Positions 62,681 to 64,000 of a stretch of 64,000 nt of DNA are shown piece by piece; position 1 is the stretch's first letter, and every line of letters starts with the position of its first letter. The DNA comes from Robertmurraya dakarensis. Lineage in GTDB: Bacteria > Bacillota > Bacilli > Bacillales > Cytobacillaceae. The position numbers were made by a program, and so were the translations under genes. The stretch is from assembly GCF_900156875.1 (NCBI RefSeq), contig NZ_LT707408.1, positions 1,540,018 through 1,604,017 on the forward strand, read 5' to 3'. The notes below the pieces were generated by a model. It made no database searches, was not told where the DNA came from, and saw only the letters and a list, made by a program, of their open reading frames with translations.

Positions 62681-64000
62681 GTGAGGCTAAACAGACAAGG
62701 CGAAGTAATTTGGGAACCCTCTCAAGCATTTATACAAAATGCTAATATAACAAAATATATGAATTGGTTAAAAGAAACTAAGGGTTTGTCTTTTCGTGGC
62801 TATAATGATTTATGGAAATGGTCAGTTGATGAATTAGAAGATTTTTGGGAGTCTGTTTGGGATTTTTGTGGAGTGAAAGCCCAGCGGAAGTTTGATAGAG
62901 TTCTAGCAGATGAAAGAATGCCAGGTGCCAAGTGGTTTGAGGGAGCTAGACTGAATTATACAGAAAATATGTTTTCTAAGTATCAAGGGGACAAAACGGC
63001 AATATTTTTTCGATCAGAGAAAGTAGAAAAAAGAGAGGTTAGTTGGAGGGAGCTTAAGGAGAGTGTAGCATCCGTTGCCCATTCTTTAAGAGATTTGGGT
63101 GTTAGGCCAGGCGATCGCGTCGCTTCCTTTATGCCAAATATTCCTGAAACAGTTATTGCATTTCTTGCTTCAGCAAGTATTGGAGCCATTTGGTCAAGTT
63201 GTTCGCCTGATTTTGGTGCAAAGAGTGTTGTTGACCGATTTCAGCAAATTGAGCCTGTTGTGATGTTTGCGGTTGATGGCTATCATTACAACGGAAAAAC
63301 ATTTGATAAAACATCTGTTGTTTCCCAGTTGCAAAAAGAATTAGGGGACTCCCTAAAGCAAACGATCCTCGTTCCTTATATGGAAAAAGAGAGCCTAGAT
63401 GAAAAACTTGATAACATTATCCTCTGGGGTAAATTATTAGAGCCAAAAGTTGAGCTTACATATGAAAGTCTACCTTTTGATCATCCGTTATGGATTGTTT
63501 ATTCATCTGGAACGACTGGAATGCCAAAACCCATTGTTCATAGTCATGGCGGACTTGTCATTGATCAACTTAAATCAATGGTTATACAAAAAGGGCTGAC
63601 AACTGAAAACATAACCTTTCAGTTTACAACAACGGGATGGATGATGTGGAACAATCTAGTAGGGAATCTAATTGCAGGGTCATCGATTGTTCTTTATGAT
63701 GGAAGCCCGTCCTATCCAAGTATGAATGTACTGTGGAAATTAGCTGAGGACATCGGAATAACGGATTTTGGAACAAGCGCTCCTTTTTTAATCAATTCAA
63801 TGAAACAAAGAGTCAAGCCAAATGAATATGACCTTTCTTCATTAATATCTGTCAATTCAACTGGTGCACCATTAACAGAAGAAGCATTTCTATGGGTATA
63901 TGAAAATGTGAAAAAGGACGTTTGGCTGGCCTCCTCAAGTGGAGGCACAGATGTGTGTAGTGGTTTTGTGGGGGGAGTTCCTATTTTGCCTGTAAGAATA
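62681..64000 (+). CDS. Acetoacetyl-CoA synthetase (acetoacetate-CoA ligase), 3' end beyond the window
   Basis: 440 residues are visible of about 650 expected. The frame is open from GTG 62681 (GAAAGGGGAA 6 nt upstream) to the window edge. Acetoacetyl-CoA synthetase features are the N-terminal domain FEGARLNYTENMF, AIWSSCSPDFGAKSVVDRFQQIEP, the adenylate loop WIVYSSGTTGMPKPIVHSHGG, FTTTGWMMWNNLVGNL, SVNSTGAPLTEEAF and SSSGGTDVCSGFVGG. Converts acetoacetate plus ATP and CoA into acetoacetyl-CoA, the substrate of the thiolase at 56217. This supports acetoacetate or a related 3-oxo acid as an end product of the island. Confidence 0.9.
   Translation, partial: MRLNRQGEVIWEPSQAFIQNANITKYMNWLKETKGLSFRGYNDLWKWSVDELEDFWESVWDFCGVKAQRKFDRVLADERMPGAKWFEGARLNYTENMFSKYQGDKTAIFFRSEKVEKREVSWRELKESVASVAHSLRDLGVRPGDRVASFMPNIPETVIAFLASASIGAIWSSCSPDFGAKSVVDRFQQIEPVVMFAVDGYHYNGKTFDKTSVVSQLQKELGDSLKQTILVPYMEKESLDEKLDNIILWGKLLEPKVELTYESLPFDHPLWIVYSSGTTGMPKPIVHSHGGLVIDQLKSMVIQKGLTTENITFQFTTTGWMMWNNLVGNLIAGSSIVLYDGSPSYPSMNVLWKLAEDIGITDFGTSAPFLINSMKQRVKPNEYDLSSLISVNSTGAPLTEEAFLWVYENVKKDVWLASSSGGTDVCSGFVGGVPILPVRI

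Overview
The window looks like chromosomal DNA of a low-GC, spore-forming Bacillaceae (Bacillus, Neobacillus or a relative). The evidence is AT-rich sequence, AAGGAGG-type ribosome sites with frequent TTG/GTG starts, spore-coat genes (CotF family, CotS, CotSA, a YtcB-like epimerase), a HelD RNA-polymerase recycling factor, an SLH-domain surface protein, a cre operator and sigma-K-like promoters. No rRNA, tRNA, CRISPR array, phage or plasmid origin was seen.

Region 1 (1-6920) is a head-to-tail array of four copies of one ~1.84-kb insertion sequence at an exact 1846-bp period. Copies 2-4 are indistinguishable by eye. Copy 1 runs off the left edge, is frameshifted by 5 bases and is a mosaic. The array stops 24 bp before a MurF-like ligase gene.

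Region 2 (6.9-16.5 kb) has the MurF-like ligase convergent with a YheC/YheD ATP-grasp protein and a GNAT-fold protein, then a D-amino-acid operon (dat, M19 dipeptidase, P1/DmpA peptidase), an M42 aminopeptidase, three small genes and a CotF-family coat protein.

Region 3 (16.6-35.8 kb) has a large SLH surface protein, a 52-bp tandem repeat, a CoxG-like protein, helD, a cre-controlled acyl-CoA synthetase, a 1075-residue PAS-GGDEF-EAL-PAS-PAS-histidine kinase, the coat sugar genes (ytcB-like, cotS, cotSA) and a giant polytopic membrane protein.

Region 4 (35.8-64 kb) is a long catabolic island with two LysR regulators and one IclR regulator. It encodes SDR and MDR dehydrogenases, a class III CoA-transferase, two 3-hydroxyacyl-CoA dehydrogenases (one frameshifted), two phosphotriesterase-like hydrolases, two histidine phosphatases, an aldehyde dehydrogenase, a thiamine-diphosphate enzyme, a tripartite tricarboxylate transporter (TctB, TctA, two TctC), two MaoC-type proteins, a thiolase, an acyl-CoA ligase and a truncated acetoacetyl-CoA synthetase. 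Together they read as uptake of an unknown carboxylate or ester/lactone, CoA activation and beta-oxidation-like breakdown to acetyl/acetoacetyl-CoA. The substrate cannot be read from the sequence. Serial tandem duplication of single functions, a LysR gene whose first codon is ATA, and shared promoter motifs in front of the transporter genes are the most unusual points.
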